From the NCBI GenBank assembly GCA_016201765.1, contig JACQCE010000003.1, positions 1 to 43,887 on the forward strand: 43,887 bases of DNA, in the 5' to 3' direction. The notes beneath the pieces were generated by a model. The model ran no database searches. It was not told the DNA's origin and saw only the letters and a list, made by a program, of their open reading frames with translations. The stretch is from Nitrospirota bacterium (GTDB taxonomy: Bacteria > Nitrospirota > Nitrospiria > JACQCE01). The position numbers were made by a program, and so were the translations under genes. Below are positions 8,027 through 16,136 of this stretch, one piece after another (the stretch's first letter is position 1; each line of letters opens with the position of its first letter).

Positions 8027-9361
8027 ATGGCAGCCGATGCACCACCCCCATCATCTCTTCCAACCATCGCGATTCTCGGCCGGCCGAATGTCGGCAAATC
8101 GACCTTTTTTAATCGCATCATCGGCCGGCGGCAGGCGATTGTCGAAGATCTGCCGGGGGTGACGCGCGACCGCCACTATACGACCAGCGACTGGCGGGGG
8201 CGCACGGAAGAAGCCATCAATGAAGCCGATGTCCTGATCTGCCTGTTTGACGGGCGCGACGGCCTGACCCCGCTGGATGAATTAGTCGTGGAACGCTTGC
8301 GCAAGCAGAAGAAGCCGGTCTTCTACGCCGTCAACAAGGTCGACACCATCGGCGGGAAGGCGCTGGTCAACGAGTTTTATCGGCTGGGGATCAGCCCGCT
8401 CTATCCGGTTTCGGCCGAGGAGGGGCAGGGTGTCGCCGAGCTCTTGGATGACGCGGTGGCCCGCCTGCCGGAGCGGGAGGCGCCGCCCGAGCCGGCGACG
8501 GAGGCCCCGAAAATCGCCATCCTTGGCCGTCCCAACGTCGGGAAATCCACGCTGCTCAATGCCCTGTCCGGTGAAGAACGGGCAGTGGTGGATGCCACGC
8601 CGGGGACGACGCGGGACGCGATCGATGAGCTGGTCACGCATCAAGACCGCAGCTATCTGTTTGTCGACACGGCGGGGATTCGCCGGCGCGGCAAGATCGA
8701 CCCGCACGTGGAGCGCTACAGCGTGGCGCGGGCGCTCGACACGTTGAGACGGTGCGATGTGGTGCTGCTGGTCATCGATGCGAGTGAAGGGATCGTCGAT
8801 CAGGAGACGAAGCTGGCCGGCCAGGTGATCGAGGCGGGCAAGGGACTGATCCTGCTGATCAACAAATGGGATACGAAAGCGGGCGTGGACAAGGCGAGGG
8901 AGGCGATGGAGTCGGAGATCAAGCGGCTCTTTCCCTTCATCCCCGACCCCGTGGTGCTCTATACCTCGGGGCTCACACGCCGGGGCGTGAACAAGATTTT
9001 CGGCCAGCTCGACCGGGTGCTGGACGGCTGCCGCCAGCGGATCACGACGGGCCAGTTGAACCGTTTAGTCCGGCGGTTGATGCAGAAGCAGCCCCCGCCG
9101 ACCGATCGCGGCGGACGGATGGTCAAGCTCTACTATCTGACCCAGGGCGGGGTCAAACCGCCGACGTTTGTGCTGTTTACCAACCGCCCGAATGGCATCA
9201 CCAAGGGGTACCTCCGGTTTATGGAGCACCAACTCCGCGCGCAGTACGGCTTTACCGGCACGCCGATCCGGTTTCTCATCAAGCTGCGTGAACGGGAACC
9301 GAGAGGTAAGCCTGGGTGGATTAAGAGCCGAAAGCCAAGGGTGGGAAAGGATGAGGGGTAA
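8027..9361 (+). CDS. der: Ribosome-assembly GTPase Der (EngA), first G domain lacks G3
   Basis: Der is a tandem-GTPase factor for 50S subunit maturation. Domain 1 shows G1 GRPNVGKST (about residue 18), a G2-region VTRDRH, and G4 NKVD (about 105). Between DWRGR and EEAINEADV, however, the usual segment of about 28 residues carrying the G3 DTGG motif is absent, so the frame joins directly near residue 59. Domain 2 is complete: GRPNVGKST about 167, DTAG about 214, NKWD about 279. The C-terminal KH-like domain (VKLYYLTQGGVKPPTFVLF...GTPIRFLIKLRER) is intact. The last 15 residues run into a purine-rich repeat. No Shine-Dalgarno is evident. The gap is either a real in-frame deletion or an assembly fault. 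Confidence 0.93.
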   Translation: MAADAPPPSSLPTIAILGRPNVGKSTFFNRIIGRRQAIVEDLPGVTRDRHYTTSDWRGRTEEAINEADVLICLFDGRDGLTPLDELVVERLRKQKKPVFYAVNKVDTIGGKALVNEFYRLGISPLYPVSAEEGQGVAELLDDAVARLPEREAPPEPATEAPKIAILGRPNVGKSTLLNALSGEERAVVDATPGTTRDAIDELVTHQDRSYLFVDTAGIRRRGKIDPHVERYSVARALDTLRRCDVVLLVIDASEGIVDQETKLAGQVIEAGKGLILLINKWDTKAGVDKAREAMESEIKRLFPFIPDPVVLYTSGLTRRGVNKIFGQLDRVLDGCRQRITTGQLNRLVRRLMQKQPPPTDRGGRMVKLYYLTQGGVKPPTFVLFTNRPNGITKGYLRFMEHQLRAQYGFTGTPIRFLIKLREREPRGKPGWIKSRKPRVGKDEG

Positions 9362-9396
9362 AGGGTAAGGGGTGAAGGGTAAAGGTGAGAGCGTGT

Positions 9397-9431
9397 CTGA
9401 TGGGGACAGATTTCAAATCTGTCCCCATCAG
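9397..9431. terminator. 35-bp palindrome, REP-like, between convergent der and mrp
   Basis: A perfect 17-bp arm CTGATGGGGACAGATTT and its exact inverse complement are separated by one base. It lies between two convergent genes and would fold in either direction, with GGTCTTTATT following on the plus side. The GGGGACAG...CTGTCCCC core resembles repeats that travel with REP-associated IS200-like transposases. No transposase is present here. Confidence 0.65.
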
Positions 9432-9436
9432 GGTCT

Positions 9437-10516
9437 TTATTGAATAATTTTCAGTTCAATCGGCGCGGCCGCGTTCAGGATGCTGACCTGCTGGGCGATT
9501 TTGCCGGCGATGGCGACGAACGCCTTGGCCTGGGGCGAATCGGGATTGGCGATGACAATCGGTCGTCCTTCGTCGCCGCCCTGACGGATCGCCGGATCGA
9601 TCGGCACGGCGCCGAGGAAGGGTACATCCAGTTTCTCGGCCGCCTTTTCACCTCCGCCCCGGCTGAAGATTTCAGTCGTCTTCGAGCAGTGGGGGCAGAC
9701 GAAATAGCTCATGTTTTCCACGATCCCCAGCAGCGGGACATTCACCTTCTTGAACATCTCCAGCCCCTTGCGCGAATCGAGCAGCGCCACTTCCTGCGGC
9801 GTGGTGACGATCACCGCACCGGTCATCGGCACCAACTGGGCGATGGAGAGTTGGGCGTCGCCCGTGCCCGGCGGCAAATCAACAATCAGATAATCGAGCT
9901 CGCCCCACTCCACATCGCGCAAAAACTGCTGGATCGCGCCGTGGATCATCGGCCCGCGCCAGACGATCGGCTGGTCCTCGGGCACAAAAAAACCGATCGA
10001 CATGATCTTCACGCCGTACCGTTCGGCCGGCTTGATTTTGTTCTCCGCCGACCCTTCCTGGGGGTGCTTCACACCCATCATCATCGGGACGTTGGGGCCA
10101 TACATGTCGGCATCCATCAACCCGACCGTGGCGCCAGACTGCGCCAGGGCGACGGCCAGATTGACGCTGACGGTCGTCTTGCCGACGCCGCCCTTGCCGC
10201 TGCTGACCGCGATCGTGTTCTTCACCTGCGGGATGTAGTTTTCCCGTACCTGGCTCCGCCCCTTGGTCACATTGGAGGTCATGTTGATCTTGACCGATGA
10301 GACGCCGGGAATCGCGGAGACCAGCCGGGTGGCTTCGTCGCGCATCTGATCCTTGACCGGACAGGCCGGTGTGGTCAGGACGACGTCGAACGCGACGGTC
10401 GAATCGGCGATCGTGAGATTCTGGACGAAGCCGAGCGAGACGATATCCCGGTGCAGATCGGGATCCTGGATCTTGCTCAGCGCGGCCAGAACGGCTTCTT
10501 GGGTCACCGATGCCAT
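9437..10516 (-). CDS. mrp: Iron-sulfur cluster carrier Mrp/ApbC (P-loop NTPase)
   Basis: Mrp/ApbC binds and transfers [4Fe-4S] clusters in the cytoplasm. From the ATG at 10516 the protein has 359 residues. An N-terminal MIP18/DUF59 domain carries LSKIQDPDLHRDIVSLGFV and TTPACPVKDQM. The ParA/MinD-type NTPase follows, with its deviant Walker A SSGKGGVGKTTVS and switch LPPGTGDAQLS. The C-terminal CxxC (YFVCPHCSKT) bridges a cluster between dimer halves. An upstream GTG at 10555 would add 13 unconserved residues and is not preferred. It stands alone, convergent with der. The NifU-like carrier about 4.4 kb away may work with it, which is an inference from function. Confidence 0.95.
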   Translation of the reverse strand: MASVTQEAVLAALSKIQDPDLHRDIVSLGFVQNLTIADSTVAFDVVLTTPACPVKDQMRDEATRLVSAIPGVSSVKINMTSNVTKGRSQVRENYIPQVKNTIAVSSGKGGVGKTTVSVNLAVALAQSGATVGLMDADMYGPNVPMMMGVKHPQEGSAENKIKPAERYGVKIMSIGFFVPEDQPIVWRGPMIHGAIQQFLRDVEWGELDYLIVDLPPGTGDAQLSIAQLVPMTGAVIVTTPQEVALLDSRKGLEMFKKVNVPLLGIVENMSYFVCPHCSKTTEIFSRGGGEKAAEKLDVPFLGAVPIDPAIRQGGDEGRPIVIANPDSPQAKAFVAIAGKIAQQVSILNAAAPIELKIIQ

Positions 10517-10761
10517 AGGACACCCATTGTAACGTTCAACGAAGCCGTTGCGCAACCGGGTTGTTGTCGGATCGGGGGCCTCCCCCGTCCCCTGAAAATA
10601 AGGTCACTAATCGGGCGATTTGGCCGGTTTGGCCGGGGTCGGACCAAGATAACATATTGAGAAATTGATGAAACGAGTCAAAACGGGCGGGTAAATGGGG
10701 GCTTAACCACGGTGTTTTAGGTTTACTATGAAGGGAACAAAATAAATCCGTCCCCATTTTC

Positions 10762-10941
10762 ATGCCGTCCTTCGACCGCTACATCGGCATCGACTATTCC
10801 GGAGCGCAGACGCCGGAATCGAGCCTGAAGGGCTTGCGGGTCTATATGGCGAATCGATCATCGCTCCCCGTCGAGGTGCAACCACCGCCGAGCCCCGCTT
10901 CGGCGCGTCTTCATCACACATTGAAAACTCAGTTTGTATAA
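10762..10941 (+). pseudogene. N-terminal remnant of an IDYSGAQT-type (DUF429-like) protein
   Basis: An ATG opens a 59-residue frame beginning MPSFDRYIGIDYSGAQTPES and continuing SLKGLRVYMANRSS...EVQPPPSP, then an unrelated tail. I recognise the opening as that of a widespread hypothetical family (IDYSGA start, RNase H-fold-like acidic residue, then PPPSP followed by a WTR-type block). Those proteins are normally over 200 residues, so this one is cut just after PPPSP. The break abuts the promoter of the AAA_14 ATPase gene, which suggests arrival of that gene truncated it. The preceding 245 bases (10517-10761) hold no credible gene, only a GGGGGCCTCCCCC dyad near 10577. Confidence 0.6.
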
Positions 10942-10961
10942 CCGAACTTTCATGGTATAGT
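10934..10961 (+). promoter_or_regulatory. Promoter giving a near-leaderless AAA_14 transcript
   Basis: TTGTAT (10934-10939), a 16-base spacer and TATAGT (10956-10961) form a good sigma70-type promoter in a locally AT-rich stretch. Only 7 bases separate the -10 from the ATG, so the transcript would start at or next to the start codon. There is no Shine-Dalgarno, which agrees with leaderless translation. Confidence 0.6.
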
Positions 10962-10968
10962 ATTATCC

Positions 10969-12135
10969 ATGATCGGACGGAGACACGAGCTGAGCGCCTT
11001 GCGGCGGCTGCTTCGCCGCAATCCGGTGGTGGGGATTATTGGGGCGCGCCAGGTGGGGAAAACGACGTTGGCGCGCGCGCTGGCTCGCGGATGGCACGGC
11101 ACCGCATCGTATTTTGATCTCGAACACCCGCAGGACCTGGCCCGGCTGTCCGACCCGATGCTGGCATTGCAGTCCTTGAAGGGGTTGGTGGTGATCGACG
11201 AAGTGCAACGCGCGCCGGGGCTGTTCGAGGTTTTGCGCGTTCTGGCCGATCGGCCGCGGCGACGCGCGACGTTCTTGATCTTGGGCAGCGCCTCGCCGGA
11301 ATTATTGCAGCAGGGCTCAGAGAGTCTGGCGGGACGCATCGCCTATGTGGAGATCGGAGGGTTGATACTGTCTGACGTCGGCCGCGGCCAAGAGGACATC
11401 CTGTGGCTGCGGGGAGGCTTCCCCAGATCATTGCTTGCCCGCACCTCGGCCGGGAGTTTTGCCTGGAGACAGGAGTTTGTCCGGACGTTTCTCGAACGGG
11501 ATCTGCCGCAACTGGGCGTGCACATCAGCTCCATCACGATGCGGCGGTTCTGGACCATGCTGGCGCACACGCATGGACAGACCTGGAACAGCTCGGAGTT
11601 TGCGCGCGCCTTCGGCGTGGCCGATACGACGGTGCGCGGCTATCTTGATCGACTTTCCGCCGCGCTGGTCGTGCGGCAGCTTCTGCCGTGGCATGAAAAT
11701 ATCTCAAAACGGCAGGTGAAAGCGCCGAAGGTCTATATTACGGACAGCGGCCTGCTGCACGCCTTGCTCAATCTTCGCACGCGAGTGGATGTTGAGCATC
11801 ATCCCAAGGTGGGCGCGTCGTGGGAAGGGTTTGTGCTGGATGCCGTGATCCGTCATGTCCGCGCCGATCGCTCGGAATGTTTTTATTGGGCGACGCATGG
11901 CGGCGCGGAATTGGATCTGCTCATGATTCGAGGGAGACGGCGGCTCGGGTTTGAAGTCAAGCGCACCATGAGCCCATCGGTGTCGCCGTCCATGCGCATC
12001 GCGATGAAGGATCTTGGGCTGACGCGGCTTGACCTGATCTATCCGGGGGACCAGACGTTCCCGCTGGCCAAGGGGATACGGGCGGTGGCATTTCCACATC
12101 TGATCAGGGATGTCGCACCCTTGCCGGTGTCGTGA
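10969..12135 (+). CDS. AAA_14 / DUF4143-family ATPase
   Basis: This is a P-loop ATPase of the widespread AAA_14-DUF4143 type, often found in accessory regions. Walker A is GIIGARQVGKTTLA near residue 22 and Walker B is LVVIDEVQRAPGLFEVLR near 73. A sensor-like FLILGSASPELL comes next. A winged-helix-like middle follows (MRRFWTMLAHTHGQTWNSSEFARAFGVADTTVRGYLDRL). The C-terminal DUF4143 domain has a PD-(D/E)XK-like ELDLLM...LGFEVKR. Length (388) is typical. The physiological role of the family is not settled. A broken gene at its 5' side and a GGGGTCAG palindrome at its 3' side suggest it was acquired by transfer. Confidence 0.9.
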   Translation: MIGRRHELSALRRLLRRNPVVGIIGARQVGKTTLARALARGWHGTASYFDLEHPQDLARLSDPMLALQSLKGLVVIDEVQRAPGLFEVLRVLADRPRRRATFLILGSASPELLQQGSESLAGRIAYVEIGGLILSDVGRGQEDILWLRGGFPRSLLARTSAGSFAWRQEFVRTFLERDLPQLGVHISSITMRRFWTMLAHTHGQTWNSSEFARAFGVADTTVRGYLDRLSAALVVRQLLPWHENISKRQVKAPKVYITDSGLLHALLNLRTRVDVEHHPKVGASWEGFVLDAVIRHVRADRSECFYWATHGGAELDLLMIRGRRRLGFEVKRTMSPSVSPSMRIAMKDLGLTRLDLIYPGDQTFPLAKGIRAVAFPHLIRDVAPLPVS

Positions 12136-12137
12136 AA

Positions 12138-12167
12138 AATTGGGGTCAGCTCACTCTGACCCCAATT
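12138..12167. terminator. GGGGTCAG palindrome between convergent AAA_14 gene and kamA
   Basis: A perfect 12-bp stem AATTGGGGTCAG / CTGACCCCAATT closes over CTCACT. On the minus strand the stem is followed by a short T-run (AAAAA at 12135-12139 on plus), so it can terminate kamA transcripts. The GGGGTCAG/CTGACCCC core is a recurrent REP-type sequence in many genomes. Confidence 0.6.
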
Positions 12168-12177
12168 CCCCTGTCCT

Positions 12178-13308
12178 TTACCGCTCGCAAGGAGTGGGGT
12201 TGTTGCCGTTGGCCGAGGGGTGCTCGACACAATCCTGCGCGGGTTCTTTGGGCTGCGGATAGCGGTAGGTTTTGCCTTCGTAGTTTTTGATCACGGCGTC
12301 CTCCGGCGAGAGGCCGATGAGCGTCTGGGGGGAGACGGGGACCTTGCCGCCGCCGCCGGGCGCATCGATCACATATTTCGGCACGGCAAAGCCGGTGGTG
12401 TGGCCCTGCAGCGCGTCCATGATCTCCAGCCCCTTTTCCACGGTCGTCCGGAAATGCTCGGTGCCTTTGATCAGATCGGCCTGGTAGAGGTAATAGGGTT
12501 TGACCCGGATCGTCAGCAGTTTGTGCATCAATTGCTTCATGATCTCCGGATCATCGTTGATTCCCTTGAGCAGGACGGTCTGGCTGCCTAAAGGAATGCC
12601 GGCATCGGCCAGCAGCGCGCAGGCCTTGGCGACCTCCGGCGTGATCTCGTCCGGATGATTGAAATGGATGTTCATATAGAGCGGATGGAACTGTTTGAGA
12701 ATGGCGCACAGCTCCGGTGTCACCCGCTGCGGCAGCGCGCCGGGGACGCGGGTGCCGATCCGGAGGACTTCCAGATGAGGAATCGCCCGGAGCGACCGGA
12801 GGATCCGCTCCAACAGCTCATCCTTGACCATGAGCGGATCGCCGCCGGAGAGCAACACGTCGCGGATTTCCGGGTGGTGGCGGATATAGTCGATGCCCGC
12901 CTCGATCGTCGCCGTTGAAATGATGCCGGGTTTACCAATAATCCGCTTGCGGGTGCAGAAGCGGCAGTAGATCGGGCACTGGGTGGTGACCATGAGGAGC
13001 ACGCGGTCGGGATAGCGGTGGACCAAGCCGCGCACCGGGCTGTCGGCCTCCTCGGCCAGCGGATCTTCAAAATGGGCTTCGACGCCCTGCTCCGTTTCGG
13101 CCGCCGAGGGGACGACCTGAAGCGCAAGCGAGTCGCCCTTCTCTTTCATGAGGTTGAGAAAATAGTCGTTGATCCGGACGGGGTAATCGGCGATCGCGTC
13201 ATTTAATTTGTCTGGCAGCTCACCCGGCGTCATGTCGAGGTGTTCGGCCAGGCTCTCGGCATTGAAGACGCCTTCCCGGAATAGTTTTAACCAGTGCTGG
13301 TCGCTCAT
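12178..13308 (-). CDS. kamA: Radical-SAM lysine 2,3-aminomutase family protein
   Basis: KamA-type enzymes use a [4Fe-4S]/SAM centre and PLP to convert L-lysine to beta-lysine. The radical-SAM motif is CPIYCRFC near residue 110 (C-x3-C-x2-C), preceded by the LVHRYPDRVLLMVTTQ block. LLSGGDPLMV, the PLP-region PYYLYQADLIKGTEHFRT and the C-terminal FAVPKYVIDAPGGGGKVP are all family features. At 376 residues it is shorter than clostridial KamA (about 416) and longer than EpmB (about 342). Its ATG overlaps the stop of the ATP-grasp gene by 4 bases, implying coupled translation. Whether its product is free beta-lysine or a conjugate cannot be told from the sequence. Confidence 0.9.
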   Translation of the reverse strand: MSDQHWLKLFREGVFNAESLAEHLDMTPGELPDKLNDAIADYPVRINDYFLNLMKEKGDSLALQVVPSAAETEQGVEAHFEDPLAEEADSPVRGLVHRYPDRVLLMVTTQCPIYCRFCTRKRIIGKPGIISTATIEAGIDYIRHHPEIRDVLLSGGDPLMVKDELLERILRSLRAIPHLEVLRIGTRVPGALPQRVTPELCAILKQFHPLYMNIHFNHPDEITPEVAKACALLADAGIPLGSQTVLLKGINDDPEIMKQLMHKLLTIRVKPYYLYQADLIKGTEHFRTTVEKGLEIMDALQGHTTGFAVPKYVIDAPGGGGKVPVSPQTLIGLSPEDAVIKNYEGKTYRYPQPKEPAQDCVEHPSANGNNPTPCER

Positions 13309-14864
13309 GGACGCTCCTCTGGGCCGGCGGTGTCACGCACCGCGCAGGGGGCGAGAATCGCCTCGCTCATGCCGTGCAACAGTTTTTTATTCATAGGACA
13401 GAACGTAGCCAGGACGCCGCCCAGCCGGATTTCATCACCGGCCGAAAAATAGTAGGGCGACAATCGAACCCGGCCTTTGAGCTCCACGATCCTGTCGGTG
13501 TTCGACTCCCAATAGGACATGGTGTAGGGCCGGCCCGACACGAAGGGTTGAAGGACATACGGTGTCTGCGCAAAACCATTCACGGCCTGTTGAACCGCCT
13601 CGGCCCAGGCCTCCTGAGGCAAATCGTGACCAACCACGACGCCCCGGCTGCCCCACGCGAGCGGGGAGAAGCCCGACGGCTTCAGGATCAGTTGCCGCGC
13701 CTTCTGCGACGCCCGGCCGATCTGCGACCAATCGGTCACGGGCTCTCCCTCGATCTCCAGCCCCGGGATGACGGCGTGGGGCGGGAGTGGGGCGGGATCG
13801 ACGATCCAGGTCGGCGGAATCATGCCGAACAGCACCGCCAGCGTCTCGTCGGGCAGCGCCTTCCGCCAGGATGCGCGCAGGGCGGGATGATGGAGGAGCG
13901 CAAAGGCCAGCTTTTCCTCAAGGTAGGTTTTGGGCGGCGGCGTCATGGCCACCAGCCCCTTCTTGGCGGCGTAGAGGAGCAAGTCCGATTTGGGAATATT
14001 TTTCAGATCGAACAGTTCGAAAAACCGGTAGAGCACGTCGATTTGGCTGGAGCGGCCGTTCACGTCGCATTCCAGGTGTGATTCGGTAAAGCGAATCTCG
14101 TCCGGAGCGACGCAGACCGCCTGAATGTTATGGCGGCCCAATGCGTCGGCCAGCCAGGCCATCTCCGCGCGATAGTCGCGCGATTCTTCCGATACGACAA
14201 TGGCGAGTAGCGGGTTATGCGATGATGGGGACGGTCCGTCGTGCGGCCGGTGTTGATCGGCCGCGGCCCGGATCATCGCCGCAAAGCCCTCGATCATTCC
14301 GTGGGGGCCGCCGATTAGCTGGTTTGAAAACGGCCCCGAGTTGGCATATGCGCCCGCCAACGCCGCCGTCAGGCCGATGCCGCCTGGCACGGCATCGAGT
14401 TCCGTGATTGCCCAATTGGCTCCGGCGGCCGGAATGATATCGGGACGGATCACGCCGGGAAGCTGCTGCTTGAACCGGTTCATCCGTCCGAGATCGATGA
14501 TCGTCTCGGGTTTGCCCTGGTCGAAGTAGCGGCTGATCCAGACCGGCTGCTGCCCCTTGCGACTGGCATGATAGAGCTGGTTGATCGCTCGATAAAAGGC
14601 CTGAAGATGGGCGCCGAGCGTCTGGAAAAATGAGGCTTCGGCGGGGGTCAGCCAGAACGGCTCGGGTGAGATCCGCCAGGTGTTGGCGGCCGGCGCCGAT
14701 TCCGCGTGGGTCGGCTTGTCCCCAGTTAGCTGCGCGGGCTGATAAAGGCCGACCCGGCCAAGTGCCTGGCCGATGGCCTGGCAGCGTTCACGGCCGGCTG
14801 TTAGCGAGTCGGGCAGGACCGGCCCCTGCTGGGGTTGGGGGGAATCGCAGGTGCGTACGGCCAC
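13305..14864 (-). CDS. ATP-grasp-like protein coupled to kamA
   Basis: This 519-residue protein resembles the circularly permuted ATP-grasp/glutathionylspermidine-synthase-like group. AITELDAVPGGIGLTAAL near residue 150 is like the substrate end of those enzymes. A long middle domain (LLAIVVSEESRDYRAEMAWLADALG, then DVLYRFFELFDLKNIP) follows. The nucleotide-binding end has LILKPSGFSPLAWGSRGVVV near 390-410 and TPYVLQPFVSGRPYTMSYW. ATP-grasp enzymes join a carboxylate to an amine or thiol. The 4-base overlap with kamA suggests it could ligate beta-lysine or its conjugate, but that is inference. The start is uncertain: the GTG at 14864 has no Shine-Dalgarno and the first 50 residues are poorly structured. 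Confidence 0.7.
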   Translation of the reverse strand: MAVRTCDSPQPQQGPVLPDSLTAGRERCQAIGQALGRVGLYQPAQLTGDKPTHAESAPAANTWRISPEPFWLTPAEASFFQTLGAHLQAFYRAINQLYHASRKGQQPVWISRYFDQGKPETIIDLGRMNRFKQQLPGVIRPDIIPAAGANWAITELDAVPGGIGLTAALAGAYANSGPFSNQLIGGPHGMIEGFAAMIRAAADQHRPHDGPSPSSHNPLLAIVVSEESRDYRAEMAWLADALGRHNIQAVCVAPDEIRFTESHLECDVNGRSSQIDVLYRFFELFDLKNIPKSDLLLYAAKKGLVAMTPPPKTYLEEKLAFALLHHPALRASWRKALPDETLAVLFGMIPPTWIVDPAPLPPHAVIPGLEIEGEPVTDWSQIGRASQKARQLILKPSGFSPLAWGSRGVVVGHDLPQEAWAEAVQQAVNGFAQTPYVLQPFVSGRPYTMSYWESNTDRIVELKGRVRLSPYYFSAGDEIRLGGVLATFCPMNKKLLHGMSEAILAPCAVRDTAGPEERP

Positions 14865-14897
14865 GCCGTGGGGTCCAATTAGAGCGGGCGGAACGTG

Positions 14898-15149
14898 CTA
14901 AACAGCCACAACCCTCTGAATTTCAGGTACTTTTGCCTTGATCCGTTTCTCAATTCCCATCGTCAGGGTCATGCTGGATGACGGGCAGCCGCCACAGGCG
15001 CCTTTCATATGCACCGTGACCACACCGTCGGGTGAGACGTCGACCAGATCGCAGTCGCCGCCGTCCATCTGCAGCGCGGGCCGGATCGAATCGAGCACTT
15101 CCTGAACCTTGGGGGCCAGCGGGGAAGTCAGCGGTTTGGGTGCATCCAT
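14898..15149 (-). CDS. NifU C-terminal-domain-like Fe-S carrier
   Basis: This is a stand-alone Nfu domain of 83 residues that can hold a [4Fe-4S] cluster between two monomers and pass it to apo-proteins. The CxxC ligand pair lies in MKGACGGCPSSSMTL, preceded by PALQMDGGDCDLVDV and followed by GIEKRIKAKVPEI, all typical of Nfu. The ATG at 15149 has an AGGAGG site 9 bases upstream. A TTG two codons earlier would be too close to it. A predicted promoter lies about 55 bases upstream. It is followed by the ATP-grasp/kamA pair on the same strand, and KamA needs a [4Fe-4S] cluster. Confidence 0.92.
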   Translation of the reverse strand: MDAPKPLTSPLAPKVQEVLDSIRPALQMDGGDCDLVDVSPDGVVTVHMKGACGGCPSSSMTLTMGIEKRIKAKVPEIQRVVAV

Positions 15150-15203
15150 GAACAACAGCCTCCTGTCAACAGTAAGGGGGTGAGGAGTTTGTACAGTGAA
15201 GTA

Positions 15204-15232
15204 ATCTTAACATGCGGTTTGTGGTCAATCAA
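15204..15232 (-). promoter_or_regulatory. Predicted promoter of the Nfu gene
   Basis: On the minus strand TTGATT (15232-15227) and TAAGAT (15209-15204) are spaced by 17 bases. Each matches sigma70 consensus at four of six positions. The leader would be about 50 nt. The region just upstream (15235-15265) is a CT-rich word repeat on this strand. Confidence 0.45.
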
Positions 15233-15270
15233 GGGAGTGGAAAGTGGAGAGTGGATAGTAAAGCAGGAGG

Positions 15271-16068
15271 TTAGGCGCGGAGGCGGCTGGGGCGTTGAGC
15301 GGCTAGTTCCTGATCGAGCCGGTCGATGACCTGCGCCAGCCGGTCGGGATAGTTGGTCATGAGGCCGTCCGCACCGCGGGTGAGCAGTTGGCGCATCTGC
15401 AGCGGACGATTGATCGTGTAGGAGAAGACCTTCAATTGGTTGGCATGCGCCTGGCGGATGACGGCCGGCGTCGTCCACTGCCCCTGTAGAATAAGGGCCG
15501 AGGCCTGCAATCCCTTGGCCTCGGTGAAGTGCTCCTGGGCCACCCGTCCCTCGACCAGATAGCCGATCGGCACCGCGATCGCCCGGCGGCGCAACGCCCA
15601 CAATACTTTATGCGCAAAGGACGAGCAGAGGACGCGCCGCTCGGCTCGTTGCTCTGCAATCACGGCATAGGCCTGCTCTGCCAGCCGGTGAAGCTGGCCG
15701 GGCGTGTTGGGTTTCAGCTCGATGTTGACCGTCACTGTGTCGGGAATGGTGTTCAACGCTTCGGCGAGCGTCGGGATCCGTTCGCCGGTAAATTCCGGCG
15801 CAAACCACTTGCCGGCGTCCAATTGCCGCAATTGCTCGACGGTTAATTGATTGATCCGGCGGGGATCACCCGCCGTGCGGGCGAGCGTGCCGTCGTGCAG
15901 CACGACGGGCACCTCGTCGGCGCTGAGCCGGACATCCAGTTCGATCATCCGGCAGCCCAGTTCGACCGCCTTGCGAAAGGCGGTCAACGTGTTCTCAGGC
16001 GCGTAGCCGGAGGCGCCGCGATGGGCGATGATCAGGGGTGTGGTGGCGGGAGCGGTGGGTTGACGCAT
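15271..16068 (-). CDS. ugpQ: Glycerophosphodiester phosphodiesterase
   Basis: Enzymes of the GDPD family hydrolyse glycerophosphodiesters to glycerol-3-phosphate and an alcohol. All opening motifs are present: IIAHRGASGYAPENTLTAF (catalytic His and metal Glu region), then MIELDVRLSADEVPVVLHD (the Glu/Asp metal pair and second catalytic His). TVNIELKP follows near residue 120. The late LKVFSYTINRPLQMRQLLTRGADGLMTNYPDRL is the usual TIM-barrel end. Length is 265, normal for the cytoplasmic UgpQ type. There is no signal peptide. Upstream lies a long octamer array and downstream the Nfu promoter. Confidence 0.93.
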   Translation of the reverse strand: MRQPTAPATTPLIIAHRGASGYAPENTLTAFRKAVELGCRMIELDVRLSADEVPVVLHDGTLARTAGDPRRINQLTVEQLRQLDAGKWFAPEFTGERIPTLAEALNTIPDTVTVNIELKPNTPGQLHRLAEQAYAVIAEQRAERRVLCSSFAHKVLWALRRRAIAVPIGYLVEGRVAQEHFTEAKGLQASALILQGQWTTPAVIRQAHANQLKVFSYTINRPLQMRQLLTRGADGLMTNYPDRLAQVIDRLDQELAAQRPSRLRA

Positions 16069-16136
16069 GACGGCATGCTCATCGTGTGTGATTCAAACCT
16101 AGCATAGGGTTCGGGGGGTGTCAAAATGACAGAAAA

